The translations under genes were made by a program, and so were the position numbers. This document shows positions 62,954-64,000 of a stretch of 64,000 nt of DNA, one piece after another (position 1 is the first letter of the stretch; each line of letters begins with the position of its first letter). The DNA comes from JAAYXS01 sp964550375 (GTDB lineage: Bacteria; Planctomycetota; Phycisphaerae; UBA1845; Fen-1342), in NCBI GenBank assembly GCA_964550375.1, contig CAZJYX010000005.1, forward strand, positions 1-64,000, read 5' to 3'. Under the pieces are notes generated by a model. It had not been told where the DNA came from. It searched no databases and saw nothing but the letters and a program-made list of their open reading frames with translations.

Positions 62954-63493
62954 CTATTGCTGCCCGTAGCGGTTGACGCTGAAGATCTCCGTCGCCGGCT
63001 TGCGCAACTGCTCTTCCAGCGGGTGATTCAGGCCGGGCGAGCTCGGGTACCCCACCGGCGTCATGGCCACAATCTCGAACCCGGCCGGCACTCCCAGCAG
63101 CGACCTGACCGCGCCTTCGTCGAACGAGCCGATCCAGCACGTGCCCAGGCCCTCAGCCACGGCGGCCAGCGTAAGATGATCCAGCGCGATCGCCACGTCC
63201 ACCTCGACGCTGGAACGCCGCCCGGCCATGCCGGGGTAGGCTTCATCCGGGTTGGCGCAGCCGACCACGATCAGCGGCGCGTCCGCGATCCACTGCTGCC
63301 CGTTGGCCAGTTCACCGAGTTCCCGCCGCACCGCCGGATCCATCACGAACACAAAATGCCAGGGCTGGTAGTTGCAGGCCGAAGGGGCCGACCGCAGGAC
63401 TTGCCTCAAGCGCTCGAGCAGCTGCGCCGGAATGGTCCGTTCCGTGTATGAGCGCACGCTGCGCCGGTTGCGAATCGCCGTCAGAACATCCAT
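62954..63493 (-). CDS. Nitroreductase-family FMN oxidoreductase
   Basis: 179 residues from MDVLTAIRNRRSVRSYTE, the typical FMN-binding start (Arg-Arg-Ser). LRSAPSACNYQPWHFVFVMD, AIALDHLTLAAVAEGLGTCW and GYPSSPGLNHPLEE complete the fold. It reduces nitro compounds, quinones or flavins with NAD(P)H. Substrate unknown. It is convergent with the EF-G-like gene. Confidence 0.93.
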   Translation of the reverse strand: MDVLTAIRNRRSVRSYTERTIPAQLLERLRQVLRSAPSACNYQPWHFVFVMDPAVRRELGELANGQQWIADAPLIVVGCANPDEAYPGMAGRRSSVEVDVAIALDHLTLAAVAEGLGTCWIGSFDEGAVRSLLGVPAGFEIVAMTPVGYPSSPGLNHPLEEQLRKPATEIFSVNRYGQQ

Positions 63494-63525
63494 GTTCAGC
63501 CTCCAATTACCTGTGTCGCCGGACA

Positions 63526-64000
63526 CTACCTGCCTGTCACCAGCTGAACGAACGGGTCGATGTCAAACGAGTTGACCAGGCCGTCGCCGTTGATATCAGC
63601 CAGCATGGGATCGCAGCCGGGCTGGGCCGCGAAGTAGCCGGCGAAGGGCGGTTCGTCCAGGCCGGTGGTCAGGGCCAGGACGAAGGGGTCGATGTCGAAC
63701 GAGTTGACCAGGCCGTCGCAATTGAGGTCGCCGGGGGAAAACAGCTCGCACTCGTCCGGGATGCCGTTGCCGTCAACGTCCAGCGACGTGCCGGCGGCGA
63801 TGTCGCATTCGTCCGGCACGCCGTTGCCGTTACAGTCCGCGCTGGTCCCGTCGGCGATGTCGCATTCGTCCGGCACGCCGTTGCCGTTGCAGTCGGCGTT
63901 GTAGTCCCCGGGCGGACCGGAGAACGAGATCTGGAACGTGCCCGTGTCGCCGCCGCCACCGGACACCCGGATCCAGTAGTCATTGCCATTCAGGACGACG
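63526..64000 (-). CDS. C-terminal end of a secreted protein with Ca-binding and dockerin-like repeats (partial)
   Basis: The frame is open to the window edge, so the 5' part is missing. The visible 157 residues start with DYWIRVSGGGGDTGTFQISF, the end of a pre-peptidase C-terminal (PPC)-like beta domain. Two loops DCNGNGVPDECDIADGTSAD-type and one DVDGNGIPDECE follow, then DLNCDGLVNSFDIDPFV and DINGDGLVNSFDIDPFV, ending VTGR. It shares the C-terminal layout with the M14 carboxypeptidase at 39-42 kb. Confidence 0.88.
   Translation of the reverse strand, partial: VVLNGNDYWIRVSGGGGDTGTFQISFSGPPGDYNADCNGNGVPDECDIADGTSADCNGNGVPDECDIAAGTSLDVDGNGIPDECELFSPGDLNCDGLVNSFDIDPFVLALTTGLDEPPFAGYFAAQPGCDPMLADINGDGLVNSFDIDPFVQLVTGR

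Overview
The window is high-GC bacterial DNA, most likely from a planctomycete and probably the class Phycisphaerae. The signs are: a 16S rRNA 3' end not followed by 23S, 5S or tRNA genes anywhere in the next 64 kb (unlinked rRNA genes are known in Planctomycetota); a PEP-CTERM sorting signal; small membrane proteins with a C-K-C-G-Y...C-P-E-C-G zinc ribbon; and secreted proteins ending in paired dockerin-like loops of the form DG-L-V-N-x-FDIDPFV. The anti-Shine-Dalgarno CCTCC at the 16S end matches the many GGAGG sites upstream of genes. This placement is inference from sequence traits, not from a database search.

Layout. 1-4.6 kb: the 16S end, then an accessory patch of small lipoproteins, a 5'-truncated RHS gene with a cysteine-rich HExxH tail, a zinc-ribbon membrane protein, and an IS110-type transposase remnant preceded by a strongly folded non-coding end. 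4.6-13.4 kb: a PEP-CTERM lamin-tail protein, an arylsulfotransferase-like protein, an OmpR-type regulator and sensor kinase pair, a tiny lipoprotein, and a large secreted beta-helix/dockerin protein. 13.4-15 kb: four tiny single-helix membrane proteins; the first two have duplicated promoter-plus-hairpin leaders. 15-24.6 kb: translation and RNA housekeeping (metG, mnmE, RNase R, an ACT-domain protein, a DUF2752 protein, a TPR protein, rpsT), with a probable free-standing small RNA between mnmE and rnr. 24.8-30.8 kb: a chemotaxis-type operon cheA-cheW-cheD-HDOD-cheY; CheA carries a tandem motif resembling the c-di-GMP-binding MshEN domain. 30.9-33.7 kb: an ImuA-like SOS protein and a sigma-54 activator. 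33.8-37.7 kb: a complete sulfate ABC transporter operon (sbp, cysT, cysW, cysA).

37.7-50 kb: a glycosyltransferase, a secreted M14 carboxypeptidase with calcium-binding repeats and dockerin, tRNA-Arg(UCU), a glycine-rich RRM protein, HldE, a lone SucC, a GAF/PP2C phosphatase, and the gmd-fcl pair for GDP-L-fucose. The glycosyltransferase, HldE and gmd/fcl point to surface polysaccharide synthesis. 50-57.7 kb: PilZ, NYN-nuclease and DUF389 proteins, then a tight five-gene operon of unknown function encoding an atypical-kinase-like lipoprotein, a metal amidohydrolase, an OB-fold membrane protein, a lipoprotein and a large soluble protein. 57.8-64 kb: a phosphohexomutase with an N-terminal zinc ribbon, an M16 homologue without its zinc site, an EF-G paralogue with altered GTPase motifs, a nitroreductase, and the 3' end of another dockerin protein running off the window.

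Most promising for novelty: the microprotein cluster with its duplicated leaders, the candidate small RNA at 19.07-19.19 kb, the folded IS110 non-coding end, the five-gene operon, and the MshEN-like insert in CheA. No CRISPR array, prophage or complete insertion sequence was seen.
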